NCBI GenBank assembly: GCA_028695965.1
Contig: JAQVHZ010000018.1
Location: 1 to 32,085 of the forward strand
From: Thermoguttaceae bacterium
Lineage (GTDB): Bacteria > Planctomycetota > Planctomycetia > Pirellulales > Thermoguttaceae
Direction: 5' to 3'
Length of the DNA stretch: 32,085 nucleotides
Shown here: piece after piece, positions 15,760-24,466 of the stretch
Position numbering within the stretch: the first letter of the stretch is position 1
How the letters are laid out: every line of letters begins with the position of its first letter
Notes under the pieces: generated by a model
Database searches by the model: none
The model's input: only the letters and a program-made list of their open reading frames with translations
Told to the model about the DNA's origin: nothing
Program-made: the position numbers and the translations under genes

Positions 15760-17247
15760 CTACGCTCGATAATATGCGTCGTTCCAACGCAGCTCACGAC
15801 GAAAATCAGGAATCGTCGTCTTCGAATCGATAAAAACAACTTCGATTTGCGCTATTTCGGCAAAATCTTCCAGATGTTCTCGCGTCAATGCAGAAGAGAA
15901 CGACGTATGATGCGTACCGCCTGCAAGGATCCATGCGCAGGCCGCTGTTTTAAGATCAGGAAGAGGCGTCCAGAAGGCGCGAGCGACCGGCAGTTTAGGA
16001 AGGTCTGCTTCCGGGGCAATGCACTCAACTTCATTGACAATCATGCGGAACCGAGTACCGAGATCAACGATCGTCGCAGCAACGCCGGAACATTCCTTTG
16101 CCGTAAAGACCAGGCGCGCAGGGTCGGCTTTTCCGCCAATTCCAAGCGGGTGAACTTCCATACGCGGCTTCGATTTCGCGATGGTCGGACAAACTTCCAG
16201 CATATGCGCTTGAAGAATCGCGCCCTTCCCCTTGAAATGGTAAACGTAGTCCTCTAGGAAAGACGTCGCTCCCGGCAAACCGTCGGCGGCGACTTTCATC
16301 GCATGCACAAGCGCTGCCGTTTTCCAATCTCCTTCGGCGCCAAACCCATAACCTTCAGCCATTAAGCGCTGCGAAGCCAAACCCGGCAACTGGTTCAGAC
16401 CATACAAATCGTCAAAATTAGTGGTGAACGCCTTCGCGTCCCATTTCTCCAAAACTTGACGCAATCCAAGTTCAATCCGCGCCGCTTCAAAAACCTGTTG
16501 ACGCTGTTTGCCGGACGCTTTGCAGTCGTCGGCAAATTCGTAGAGCGTTTCATATTCTTTGACAAGCGAGTCGACGTCCGCCGAATCGACCTTCTCTACT
16601 GCAGCTGCTAATTCGCCAACGGGGCAATATTCAACTCGGAACCCGAATTTCATTTCAGCGTCGACTTTATCGCCGTCAGTTACCGCGACGTTGTTCATCT
16701 GGTCGCCAAATCGGATAATACGCAGATTGTTCAGAGCATTCCACGCTGAGCAGACACGAGCCCAAGCCGCAACGCGTTCTTGAACGTCTGCGTCTTCCCA
16801 ATGACCAACAACAACTTTTCGGGGCTTGTTGAGACGCGTCATGATATGCCCAAACTCACGATCGCCATGAGCGCTCTGATTCAGGTTCATGAAATCCATG
16901 TCGATCTCGTCCCATGGAATTTCTTTGTTGAACTGAGTATGCAGATGCAAAATCGGCTTCTGCAGAAGCTGCAGCCCTCTAATCCACATTTTCGCAGGCG
17001 AGAACGTATGCATCCACAAGACAACGCCAACACACGTTGAAGATCCGTTTGCCTCCCGGAATCTAGCGGCAATCTCGTCAGTCGACTTGACCGTGCCAAG
17101 ATAGACGACCTTACAGGGCAGTTTGCCGCACGCGTTGAAGCCGTCGACGACAACTTGAGAATGCGCGTCGACTTGCCGGAGCGCTTCGTCGCCGTAAAGC
17201 GTTTGCGCGCCGGTCAGAAACCAAATTTCATACTCAGGCTTTTTCAT
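15760..17247 (-). CDS. araA: L-arabinose isomerase
   Basis: 495 residues from ATG 17247, near the ~500 of E. coli AraA. It isomerises L-arabinose to L-ribulose in the cytoplasm using a divalent metal. Family landmarks: HLHTQFNKEIPW (101-112), GFGAEGDW (E305), FLEDY (E332), AHMLEVCP (H348) and GGTHHTSFS (H446/H447). These correspond to the E. coli metal and catalytic residues E306, E333, H350 and H450. It is the last gene of the araB-transporter-araD-araA operon, 41 bp after araD, and has no strong ribosome site of its own. A terminator follows. Confidence 0.96.
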   Translation of the reverse strand: MKKPEYEIWFLTGAQTLYGDEALRQVDAHSQVVVDGFNACGKLPCKVVYLGTVKSTDEIAARFREANGSSTCVGVVLWMHTFSPAKMWIRGLQLLQKPILHLHTQFNKEIPWDEIDMDFMNLNQSAHGDREFGHIMTRLNKPRKVVVGHWEDADVQERVAAWARVCSAWNALNNLRIIRFGDQMNNVAVTDGDKVDAEMKFGFRVEYCPVGELAAAVEKVDSADVDSLVKEYETLYEFADDCKASGKQRQQVFEAARIELGLRQVLEKWDAKAFTTNFDDLYGLNQLPGLASQRLMAEGYGFGAEGDWKTAALVHAMKVAADGLPGATSFLEDYVYHFKGKGAILQAHMLEVCPTIAKSKPRMEVHPLGIGGKADPARLVFTAKECSGVAATIVDLGTRFRMIVNEVECIAPEADLPKLPVARAFWTPLPDLKTAACAWILAGGTHHTSFSSALTREHLEDFAEIAQIEVVFIDSKTTIPDFRRELRWNDAYYRA

Positions 17248-17288
17248 TTGTACTAACTCTATTTTATTTTGATAAAGTTCGACGCTAA

Positions 17289-17987
17289 CTACTTCTGACC
17301 GTAATAAGCGTTCGGACCATGTTTACGCAAATAATGCTTTTCAACTAACACGTCGTCGACCGGAAGCTCCGGATTCAGAAGCGCCGTCATCAGCGCCGTT
17401 TTCGAGGTCTCTTCTAAAACAACTGCGTTATACACGGCGTCCGCAGGCGATTTACCCCATGTGAACGGCCCGTGATTACGAGCCAACGCGCCAGGAGTCG
17501 CATAGGGATCGATATTGCGTTCGCGAAAAGCTTCAACAATAGCAACTCCGGTCGACTTCTCATAGTCTTCGGCGATTTCTTCACGAGTTAAAGCGCGCGC
17601 GCAAGGAATTGAGCGATAGAAATAGTCGGCGCAAGTCGTTCCAACAATTGGAATATCGCGTTGCGCCTGCGCCCAAGCGACAGCGTGCGACGAATGGAAG
17701 TGGACTACGCCGCCAATATTGTCGAATTCTCGATAGAAAACCAAATGTGTTGGCGCGTCGGTCGACGGACGAAGCATTCCTTCAACAACGGAACCAGTCT
17801 CAAGATCGAGAACGACCATATCCTCCGGCTTCATAATGTCGTAAGAAACGCCAGAAGGCTTAATAACGACCAAGCCTCGTTCGCGATCAATCCCGCTGAC
17901 ATTGCCCCACGTATAGAGAACAAGCCCGCGTTTGACAAGTTCCAAATTCGCTTCGAACACTTCCTGTTTTAAATTGCTAAGATTCAT
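17289..17987 (-). CDS. araD: L-ribulose-5-phosphate 4-epimerase
   Basis: 232 residues from ATG 17987, matching the 231 of E. coli AraD. It converts L-ribulose 5-phosphate to D-xylulose 5-phosphate by a retro-aldol mechanism with zinc. GNVSG (28-32) and SGVS bind phosphate. Zinc ligands are H96 and H98 in VVHFHSSH and H172 in NHGPFTWG. These agree with E. coli H95, H97 and H171, and D77 occupies the position of the catalytic Asp76. It sits third in the arabinose operon, 72 bp after the symporter gene with a hairpin in the gap. Confidence 0.95.
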   Translation of the reverse strand: MNLSNLKQEVFEANLELVKRGLVLYTWGNVSGIDRERGLVVIKPSGVSYDIMKPEDMVVLDLETGSVVEGMLRPSTDAPTHLVFYREFDNIGGVVHFHSSHAVAWAQAQRDIPIVGTTCADYFYRSIPCARALTREEIAEDYEKSTGVAIVEAFRERNIDPYATPGALARNHGPFTWGKSPADAVYNAVVLEETSKTALMTALLNPELPVDDVLVEKHYLRKHGPNAYYGQK

Positions 17988-18005
17988 AATATAAACGCTT
18001 AAACT

Positions 18006-18032
18006 GCGCCGTCGTCAATACGAAGACGGCGC
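18006..18032. other. Intercistronic hairpin between symporter gene and araD
   Basis: GCGCCGTC (18006-18013) pairs with GACGGCGC (18025-18032) across an 11-base loop. It lacks a T-run, so it is more likely an mRNA-stabilising or processing element than a full terminator. It could lower araD-araA expression relative to the upstream genes. Confidence 0.5.
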
Positions 18033-18059
18033 GGCATTTGAAAACGCTAAGCGTCAAGC

Positions 18060-20084
18060 TCAGCCGGTGAAGTATACGTAGATCGCAATGATAATGACGA
18101 TCAAACCGACAGACGTAACTACGTCAACCCAGTTCCAACTTGCGCGCGTTACCGCCTTTTGCTCGGCGGTTGCGGTCGAATAGGTCAAACCTTGAATCTG
18201 TTCCGGAGACGGTTTCTTTGTCATGAGGCTGACCATATACATGAGAGCGATACAGATAACAGTCAAGTAGATACACATAAACGTGTAGCTCGTCGTCGAG
18301 AACCAGTTCAAAAACGCATTGTTAAACGGTGTGATTCCATGGATAATTTCACACGCTAGTCTGCTCATGCCAAGGATAAAGCCGACAATCAACGCAGCCA
18401 AGCACCCCGGTCCATTGACGCGGTTCGAGAAGACGCCGACAAAGAACACAACGAAAATCGGCGGAGCCATGTATGACTGAACGCTCTGCAGATAGTTGTA
18501 AAGCGAACCTTTAATCAGAGAGATAGTCGGAATCCACAAAAGCCCCAGGAGAACCATGACGGCCGTGGCAACGCGGCCAACCCAGACGATTTTCTTTTCG
18601 GAAGCTTTCGGGTTAAGCTTCTTATAAATGTCTATCGTAAAGAGCGTCGAACACGAGTTGAACACAGACGCTAAGGAACTCATAAGAGCGGCGAGCAAAC
18701 CGCCGATGACGAGACCGCGAAGACCAGCCGGAAGGATTTCCTTAACCAGAAGTGGAAACGCCTGGTTGCCGTCAAAAAGCACCTCGGCGTTTAACTTTCC
18801 TTGTGCGGCAAGACCATATGCTATCATACCGGGGACAATGAAGATGAAGACGGGCGTCAACTTCAAGTAGGCGCCAAAGATCGTTCCGCGACGCGCCGCC
18901 TTTTGATCAGTCGCGGCGAGCGTGCGTTGAACTATATATTGGTCGGTACACCAATACCAGAGTCCAACGACCGGAGCGCCGAAGAGAAGTCCAAACCACG
19001 GATACTTCGGGTGGGAATTCGGTTTCCAAAGATTGAAGTGGTCAATTTTTTCACGCACCTCGCATGGAACAACCTCTTCCATCGGTTGGAAAGAGCCAGC
19101 ATTGACAAAGTACTTTTCAAAGGTTTCTGAAGAAACTTTTTCTTTCACCTGCGCAACTTCTTCTTGGCTCAATTCAGAAATCAACAGATAGTTAGCAGAT
19201 CGTTTACCACGCTCTTTAGCGGCCTCTTTTTCAGGCGAAGTATCTTTGGAAATCATATCAAAGAGCGGACGCGTAACAATCACGTCTTTTCCATCGTCGG
19301 TCCGAAGCAGTTCAGGATGTTGGGCGTCAAGTTCGGCTTCGCTAAGAACAATCTTGTACCCCCCGATATGATCGACGCCTTGAGCGACCTTTTTCAATTC
19401 GTTCCAGCCGCCAACGTGATATAACCCGCAGAACAAAACGCTCGCCGAGCCAATGAGCAACACGAACGTTTGAAGCAATTCTGTGTAGAGAACAGCTCTG
19501 AGACCGCCAAGAATCGTGTACAAGCCAGTAATAAGAACCATACCGACAGCGCCGACCCAGAAGTTGCTCACGCCAGGTATAATCTCAACCGGGAACAACG
19601 CCTTGAACACGATGCCGCCCGCGAAAAGCGTTACGGAAATCTTCGTAAAAACGTACGCAACCAGGCTAATCAACGAGAGAATCCAACGAGCAGACGGAGA
19701 GTAACGACGCTCGAGAAATTCAGGAGTTGTAAAAATCCCGCTCCTTTCGTAGAACGGAATCATAACCCAACCGAGAACAAGCAAGCACCACGCGTGAAGT
19801 TCGTAATGCGCCATCGCCATACCGTCGTTTGCGCCTGTGCCGGCAAGACCAACAAGGTGTTCCGAACCGATATTCGACGCAAAAAGCGACGCGCCAATGA
19901 CGAGCCATCCCGCCTTTTTACCTGCTAGAAAATAATCCTTCGAAGAATCGTTCTTTTGTAAAATGACCCACCAGGCAAGTCCAAGCAACAACGCGAAGTA
20001 GAGAGCAAGCGTGCCCCAGTCCCAAGCATTAAGCGTCGCGCTGGAACTGTCTGCAAATACGAGCGCATTAACCACCGACGTCAT
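18060..20084 (-). CDS. Sodium:solute symporter (SSS/SGLT family), likely L-arabinose uptake
   Basis: 674 residues from ATG 20084, chosen over GTG 20093 because AAGGTGG lies 5 bases before the ATG. Multiple hydrophobic segments, probably about 14, are visible. They start with LALYFALLLGLAWWVIL, then the family signature DYFLAGKK and ASNIGSEHLVG, which forms the sodium/sugar binding part of TM1-TM2 in SGLT-like transporters. A long polar insert (about residues 240-350) separates membrane segments in the middle. The later GGLLAALMSSLASVFNS matches the conserved SSS region around the second sodium-binding helix. It lies in the inner membrane and uses the sodium gradient. Placement between araB and araD strongly suggests arabinose as substrate, though this is inference from context. 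Confidence 0.88.
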   Translation of the reverse strand: MTSVVNALVFADSSSATLNAWDWGTLALYFALLLGLAWWVILQKNDSSKDYFLAGKKAGWLVIGASLFASNIGSEHLVGLAGTGANDGMAMAHYELHAWCLLVLGWVMIPFYERSGIFTTPEFLERRYSPSARWILSLISLVAYVFTKISVTLFAGGIVFKALFPVEIIPGVSNFWVGAVGMVLITGLYTILGGLRAVLYTELLQTFVLLIGSASVLFCGLYHVGGWNELKKVAQGVDHIGGYKIVLSEAELDAQHPELLRTDDGKDVIVTRPLFDMISKDTSPEKEAAKERGKRSANYLLISELSQEEVAQVKEKVSSETFEKYFVNAGSFQPMEEVVPCEVREKIDHFNLWKPNSHPKYPWFGLLFGAPVVGLWYWCTDQYIVQRTLAATDQKAARRGTIFGAYLKLTPVFIFIVPGMIAYGLAAQGKLNAEVLFDGNQAFPLLVKEILPAGLRGLVIGGLLAALMSSLASVFNSCSTLFTIDIYKKLNPKASEKKIVWVGRVATAVMVLLGLLWIPTISLIKGSLYNYLQSVQSYMAPPIFVVFFVGVFSNRVNGPGCLAALIVGFILGMSRLACEIIHGITPFNNAFLNWFSTTSYTFMCIYLTVICIALMYMVSLMTKKPSPEQIQGLTYSTATAEQKAVTRASWNWVDVVTSVGLIVIIIAIYVYFTG

Positions 20085-20133
20085 AAACACCACCTTTTAA
20101 ACCCAATTATTACAGTCTACGACTAAACAAAAC

Positions 20134-20161
20134 CGGCGTCGAATCGACGTCGTGCGACGTC
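20134..20161. other. Intercistronic inverted repeats between araB and the symporter gene
   Basis: GGCGTCG-AAT-CGACGTC and the overlapping CGACGTC-GT-GCGACGTC give alternative short stems in the 107-bp gap. There is no T-run. This could be an mRNA-processing or attenuating structure between the kinase and transporter genes. Confidence 0.4.
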
Positions 20162-20191
20162 CCCGTACAAAGCCGAGAACACTAGAATAAC

Positions 20192-21898
20192 TTACTGCCG
20201 ACGCGTTTCCCTGACAGAGTCGCGAATGGCAATGAGTTCTTTCATAATAGGATAGAGCTCGGAACGAGTCCCTTGAACGCCGAAGGCGTCGTGAAGTGTT
20301 TTATAAATCTTATAGAGTTTTTCATAGACGGCGACCGCGTCCGGCTGCGGTTGGTAAACGGTCGACTTATACGCAACTATCCGGTCCTGAGCTTCGTGGA
20401 CGTCCGCAAAAGCGCCCCCTGCTACCGCTCCAAAAAGCGCCGCGCCAAGCGCGCATGTTTGAGCGCTTTGGGAAATCTTAAGGGGACGATTCCATACGTC
20501 GGCAAAGATCTGCATAATTGTCGGGCTCTTTTCAGCAATACCGCCGCAAATTACAATCTCGTCTATCTTAACGCCGTATTCTTCCATTCGCTCAATAATA
20601 GCGCGCGCGCCGTAAGCTGTCCCTTCAACCAAAGCGCGGTACGTCTCGGCAGCGCTCGTGCTGAGCGTCGTTCCGATAATAGCGCCGGTAAGCGCTTGAT
20701 CGACAAGTATGCAGCGATTGCCGTTGTTCCAGTCGAGCGCTACGAGTCCAGATTCGCCGGGCAAAAGTGTTGCGGCGTCTTGTTCCAACTCGTAGAGCGT
20801 ATTTCCGCCAACAGTGTATTGCGCCGGAGCGAGCGAAAGTTCAAACCAACGGTAGATATCGCCAACAGCAGACTGCCCCGCTTCTATCCCGTACGCGTCC
20901 GGCAACACCGAGCCTGGAACAATGCCGCAAAGACCAGGAATCACCTGAAGTTCGGCGTCAAGAGGAAGCGTCGTGATATCGCAAGCGCTCGTTCCAACAA
21001 TCCGAACGAGCGTGCCAGTCTTTACCCCCGCGCCAACCGCGCCCATATGGCAGTCAAAAGCGCCAACAGCAACGGGAATTCCTGCAGCCAAACCAGTTTT
21101 TGCAGCGACTTCGTCGGTCAAATAACCGGCAAGTTGGTCGGCGGACTTCACCTCTTTAGCATAGCGCTCTAAATATTTAACAAGCTTGGGCTCAAGCGAA
21201 CCCAAAAACTCAGCGGAAGGCAAGCCGCCATGATCGGCGTCCCACATCGCTTTATGTCCGGCTGGACAAATACCGCGCGCCAAGGTCTCCGGCTTCATGT
21301 TCCCCGTAATATAAGCGGGAATAAAGTCGGCAAGCTCGACCCACGAATACGCCGCGTCAAAGACTTCGGGATTTTCACGCAGACAATGCCAAATTTTTGC
21401 CCAGTACCATTCGGAACTATAAATACCGCCGCATTTATCAAGGTACCCGTTTTTCAGCTCGTGAACGCGTTTCGTAATAGCTTCTGCCTCTTCAATCGAC
21501 GTATGGTCTTTCCAAAGCCATGCGTTCGCAGCAGGGACGTCCTTAAATTTCTCTTGAAACGCCAGAGGAACGCCGTCAGCGTCGACGGGAATAGGCGTGG
21601 AACCAGTTGTGTCGACGCCAATACCGGCAACGTCTTTAGGCTCGAACCCAGATTCGGCGGTTTTCGCCTGATTAACCGCCTCACGAACAGCAACCATAAA
21701 GCAGTCGACATAATCGCGTGGAGACTGACGAGCCAACGTCGGCTGATTAGGATCGAGAATGATCCCAAGATCGCCTGTCGGGTAATCGGAAACAGCCGCG
21801 CCGAGTTCGCGTCCGTCAGCAAGATTGACTACTAGCGCGCGAACGCTGTTCGTTCCATAATCGACGCCTATTGCATACTTCTTTTCATCGACGTTCAT
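20192..21898 (-). CDS. araB: Ribulokinase (FGGY family)
   Basis: 568 residues from ATG 21898 (a TTG immediately upstream is less likely), close to the 566 of E. coli AraB. It phosphorylates L-ribulose with ATP to L-ribulose 5-phosphate. The first ATPase lobe opens with IGVDYGTNSVRALVVN, DTTGSTPIPVD follows near residue 115, and a late ICGGIAEKSPTIMQIFADV matches the C-terminal adenosine-binding signature of FGGY kinases. It is the first gene of the arabinose operon, behind a promoter at 21985-22013 and two palindromes that could be regulator sites. No araC or araR homologue lies in the window. Confidence 0.94.
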   Translation of the reverse strand: MNVDEKKYAIGVDYGTNSVRALVVNLADGRELGAAVSDYPTGDLGIILDPNQPTLARQSPRDYVDCFMVAVREAVNQAKTAESGFEPKDVAGIGVDTTGSTPIPVDADGVPLAFQEKFKDVPAANAWLWKDHTSIEEAEAITKRVHELKNGYLDKCGGIYSSEWYWAKIWHCLRENPEVFDAAYSWVELADFIPAYITGNMKPETLARGICPAGHKAMWDADHGGLPSAEFLGSLEPKLVKYLERYAKEVKSADQLAGYLTDEVAAKTGLAAGIPVAVGAFDCHMGAVGAGVKTGTLVRIVGTSACDITTLPLDAELQVIPGLCGIVPGSVLPDAYGIEAGQSAVGDIYRWFELSLAPAQYTVGGNTLYELEQDAATLLPGESGLVALDWNNGNRCILVDQALTGAIIGTTLSTSAAETYRALVEGTAYGARAIIERMEEYGVKIDEIVICGGIAEKSPTIMQIFADVWNRPLKISQSAQTCALGAALFGAVAGGAFADVHEAQDRIVAYKSTVYQPQPDAVAVYEKLYKIYKTLHDAFGVQGTRSELYPIMKELIAIRDSVRETRRQ

Positions 21899-21908
21899 CA
21901 ATTTAGCC

Positions 21909-21958
21909 CTAACTTGTTAGAGTACAACACCATTGCGATCACAAATGTTCGCATGAAC
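21909..21958. promoter_or_regulatory. Two candidate operator palindromes in the araB leader
   Basis: CTAAC-TT-GTTAG (21909-21920) and GTTC-GCAT-GAAC (21947-21958) both lie between the araB promoter and its start codon. That is where a repressor of the GntR/LacI kind would block transcription. This is a position-based inference; the regulator itself is not in the window. Confidence 0.3.
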
Positions 21959-21984
21959 GTAAGCGCAACCGTTCGTTCCATTCT

Positions 21985-22013
21985 AATATAATTATAGAAA
22001 CTTCAGCCGTCAA
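21985..22013 (-). promoter_or_regulatory. Promoter of the arabinose operon
   Basis: On the minus strand, TTGACG (22013-22008), a 17-base spacer and TATATT (21990-21985). A TATAAT six bases further upstream is too close to the -35. The leader to araB would be about 80 bases. Confidence 0.65.
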
Positions 22014-22014
22014 C

Positions 22015-22037
22015 AAAAAACGCCAAAAAAAGTCGTT
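22015..22037 (-). terminator. Weak possible terminator of the gene at 22082
   Basis: On the minus strand AAAACG and CGTTTT form a short stem around a T-rich loop, followed by TTTTTTG, about 45 bases after the stop. The stem is AT-rich and short, so the call is weak. Confidence 0.3.
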
Positions 22038-22081
22038 TTGTGCAGACCTTTTCTTTCTCCGTGTCAATACTGCTCGTCAAA

Positions 22082-23383
22082 TCATAATTTCCCAAGCCGA
22101 CGCGCCTTTTCATACGCGCCAAGCAAATGAAAAAGACCGCAGCTAGTAATTTTCGAAAAGTCGGGAGTCATGAGCGCTTCTTTCAACACGCGCGCTGACG
22201 TATCGTCAAAGGAATCGTTTGCGGTATCGGCGGCGATCGTCAACGCAAGTTCTCCACATTCTCTTGGAGAGTACCACGTTGCGCGATATGGTCCCTTCAA
22301 CCCGCCTGCTTCGCGCCAACTTGGCGCTATTTCCGTTAGATCGTGGTTCTTAAGCTTTGTTATCGCTCCTTCTTGACGCGCCTTAGCGCGTTCTGCCATA
22401 AACTTCAACGTCTCTTTGATTGATTCTCTAAGTTCTTCTTCCGGTTCAAGTTGATAGAGCGTATTGAGCGATTCCTGCATCTGCAAATATGCGTATGACG
22501 GCATACGGTTGTACAAACTGGGATTTTCGATAATATGAGCCGACTGTGCGATCGTATCGCGCGCGATCTTTCTCCACAGCGTCCAATACTCCTCTTCCTT
22601 ATCAGAGTCGTTTGAGCGTTTAGCTGCGTCCCAAGCGACAGCATAGATGGCAGTCAAACGAGCGGCTTCGTGATCCTCCACGTCAGCCATCCTTGAAATG
22701 CCTATTCGACAACGGGACCCGTCGCTGCACAAGAAATCATAATCGTTTTCGGGAGTAACATTACGCGTCATACGGTCGGCTACCGCAAAAAGGATATCCG
22801 CAGCGCGACGTTGAGCGTCCTCGTCGGCAAGAGGAGAACGCCTATAATTCCAAACTGCTAAGACCAAGTGGGTTACTTGGTCGCGCGAACTATTGATATA
22901 ACATTTCCCCAGCGCCTTGGGACTTACGCCGCGCGCAACGAAACCGGGCGAGCCAGAAACGGTTGTCAGGAGTTCTAAGCCGGTAAAAACGTCTTTCGCT
23001 TGTGCTTTAATCTCCTCTAAAGCTTCTGCGCTCGCTCCCAAACATTCTTCGTTGGCGTATCGATCAACAAGCGCGTCAAGAATGACGCCGCCCGAGATGG
23101 CGCAGTCTTCCATCGCCGTCCCATAGCCGCAAGGGTGAGGATAAAGCGAATCAACTTCCTCGGGATTCGGGAGATGATCGAGCGTCTTGCCGGGTTCTAA
23201 CGACTCGAGAAAATCGTAAAAAAGATTCGTTTGCGGAGAGTAGAAATTCGTCCACGCCGCTCTCCAAGCAACGTCAAGTTGAGCTTCAAGAGACTGCTCT
23301 TGTGCAAAAACAGTTCCGGAAAGCAACAGACCAGCCAAAAACACAAACGGCGTAAAGATGAGTTTCCAAGTACGAACAGACAT
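22082..23383 (-). CDS. Secreted protein of unknown function, probably an all-helical toroid
   Basis: 433 residues from ATG 23383 with AAAGGTG about 6 bases upstream. Residues 1-27 form a signal peptide ending TVFAQ. I do not recognise a named family. The body is helix-rich, with features seen in six-hairpin glycoside enzymes and related proteins: YGTAMEDCAISGGVILDAL near 85-105, a CYINSSRDQVTHLVLAVWNY segment, RATWYSPRECGELAL late on, and a closing GLFHLLGAYEKAR. Acidic residues in YGTAMEDC and SSRDQ could be functional. There are several Cys. It stands alone, divergent from uppS with mirror-image promoters, and ends 184 bp before araB, so a role in releasing arabinose-containing sugars is possible but unsupported by sequence. 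Confidence 0.6.
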   Translation of the reverse strand: MSVRTWKLIFTPFVFLAGLLLSGTVFAQEQSLEAQLDVAWRAAWTNFYSPQTNLFYDFLESLEPGKTLDHLPNPEEVDSLYPHPCGYGTAMEDCAISGGVILDALVDRYANEECLGASAEALEEIKAQAKDVFTGLELLTTVSGSPGFVARGVSPKALGKCYINSSRDQVTHLVLAVWNYRRSPLADEDAQRRAADILFAVADRMTRNVTPENDYDFLCSDGSRCRIGISRMADVEDHEAARLTAIYAVAWDAAKRSNDSDKEEEYWTLWRKIARDTIAQSAHIIENPSLYNRMPSYAYLQMQESLNTLYQLEPEEELRESIKETLKFMAERAKARQEGAITKLKNHDLTEIAPSWREAGGLKGPYRATWYSPRECGELALTIAADTANDSFDDTSARVLKEALMTPDFSKITSCGLFHLLGAYEKARRLGKL

Positions 23384-23433
23384 TTGAACACCTTTATCAA
23401 GGAGGGGGAAACAAAGTACACAACCACCCTTTG

Positions 23434-23462
23434 ATTTTACCAGCGCGACGACACAATTTCAA
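23434..23462 (-). promoter_or_regulatory. Promoter of the secreted toroid-like gene
   Basis: On the minus strand, TTGAAA (23462-23457), a 17-base spacer and TAAAAT (23439-23434). Its -35 is the left arm of the inverted repeat shared with the uppS promoter. Confidence 0.7.
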
Positions 23463-23480
23463 GAAAACGTTGATTTCTTC

Positions 23481-23509
23481 TTGAAAAGCAAAAAAATAAC
23501 AGATATACT
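23481..23509 (+). promoter_or_regulatory. Promoter of uppS
   Basis: TTGAAA (23481-23486), a 17-base spacer and TATACT (23504-23509). A transcript start near 23516 excludes the in-frame TTG at 23481 as the start codon and is compatible with ATG 23544 or TTG 23580. Confidence 0.75.
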
Positions 23510-23579
23510 AAACCTGTCAAAGAAGAATTCTTCGACCAAAATAATGACTCTTGCCCAATGCCAATTAAGGAGACGCTCA

Positions 23580-24401
23580 TTGCAAGAAACACTCGAAACA
23601 CCGGTTCTCTCGAAGGCGCCAACGGGTCTAATGCCGCGCCACATTGCTATCGTACTCGACGGAAACGGGCGCTGGGCGGAACAACGCGATCTGCCTCGCC
23701 AAGAAGGGCATGTTTATGGTTCGGCGCTGGTGGAAGATATCGTCGAAGAAGCGGCAAAGCTAGGAATCGGACGCTTAACGCTATACTGTTTTTCTAGTGA
23801 GAATTGGAAACGTCCTCAAGAAGAAGTCGACGCGCTCATGAGCCTGCTCAAATCATACATGATCGAACAGCGCACAAAAATGATAGAGAATCGAATTCGA
23901 CTGCGCGTTATTGGCAGACGCACAGGCATTCCTGACGACGTGCTTGCTGAAATAGACGAAACAATTCGCGCAACGTCGGACAATACGGGATTGACGCTTG
24001 TTCTTGCGGTCAATTACGGGTCGCGCGCGGAGATTGTCGACGCCGTTCGCAATATCGTCAACAATCTTTCCGACGAAACAACGCGTAAAAAAGAGTTTGA
24101 AAGAACAGGCGCTTGCTCTATTGACGAGCTTGTTACCGAACGTTATTTTGCGTCTCAATTGTACGATCCTGACGCGCCCGATCCCGACCTCTTCATTAGA
24201 ACGGGCGGTGAAAAGCGTCTTAGTAATTACCTGCTCTGGCAACTAAGCTATGCAGAACTTTGGTTCGACGACGTCCTCTGGCCTAATTTCACCAAAGAAA
24301 AGCTTTGGGAAGCAATTCGATGGTTCCAGTCCCGACGACGGCGATTTGGAGGACTTAATCAAGACGCCGTCTATTCAAATGCGACAGAGTCCGATGAATA
24401 A
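23580..24401 (+). CDS. uppS: Isoprenyl transferase (undecaprenyl diphosphate synthase)
   Basis: 273 residues from TTG 23580, preferred because AAGGAGA lies exactly 6 bases upstream; ATG 23544 is in frame but has no ribosome site. It condenses isopentenyl diphosphate units onto farnesyl diphosphate in cis, making the C55 lipid carrier for cell-wall and O-glycan synthesis. Signature motifs are HIAIVLDGNGRWA (21-33, catalytic D27), the CFSSENWKRP stretch, and PDLFIRTGGEKRLSNYLLWQ followed by SYAELWF. Slightly longer than the usual ~250 because of a short N-terminal tail and C-terminal extension. No cdsA or dxr follows, unlike many bacteria; a Gfo/Idh gene comes next after 65 bp. Confidence 0.94.
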   Translation: MQETLETPVLSKAPTGLMPRHIAIVLDGNGRWAEQRDLPRQEGHVYGSALVEDIVEEAAKLGIGRLTLYCFSSENWKRPQEEVDALMSLLKSYMIEQRTKMIENRIRLRVIGRRTGIPDDVLAEIDETIRATSDNTGLTLVLAVNYGSRAEIVDAVRNIVNNLSDETTRKKEFERTGACSIDELVTERYFASQLYDPDAPDPDLFIRTGGEKRLSNYLLWQLSYAELWFDDVLWPNFTKEKLWEAIRWFQSRRRRFGGLNQDAVYSNATESDE

Positions 24402-24466
24402 TTATCTTCATTAGACCGTTTTAAAGTCCTACTCAGCGTTAAACTATCAGAAAGGCACACAGAATT

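Noticed and set aside
20273..21172. 299-codon plus-strand ORF
   Set aside because: It is antisense to araB, and its Arg/Asn/Ser-rich translation has no recognisable motif.
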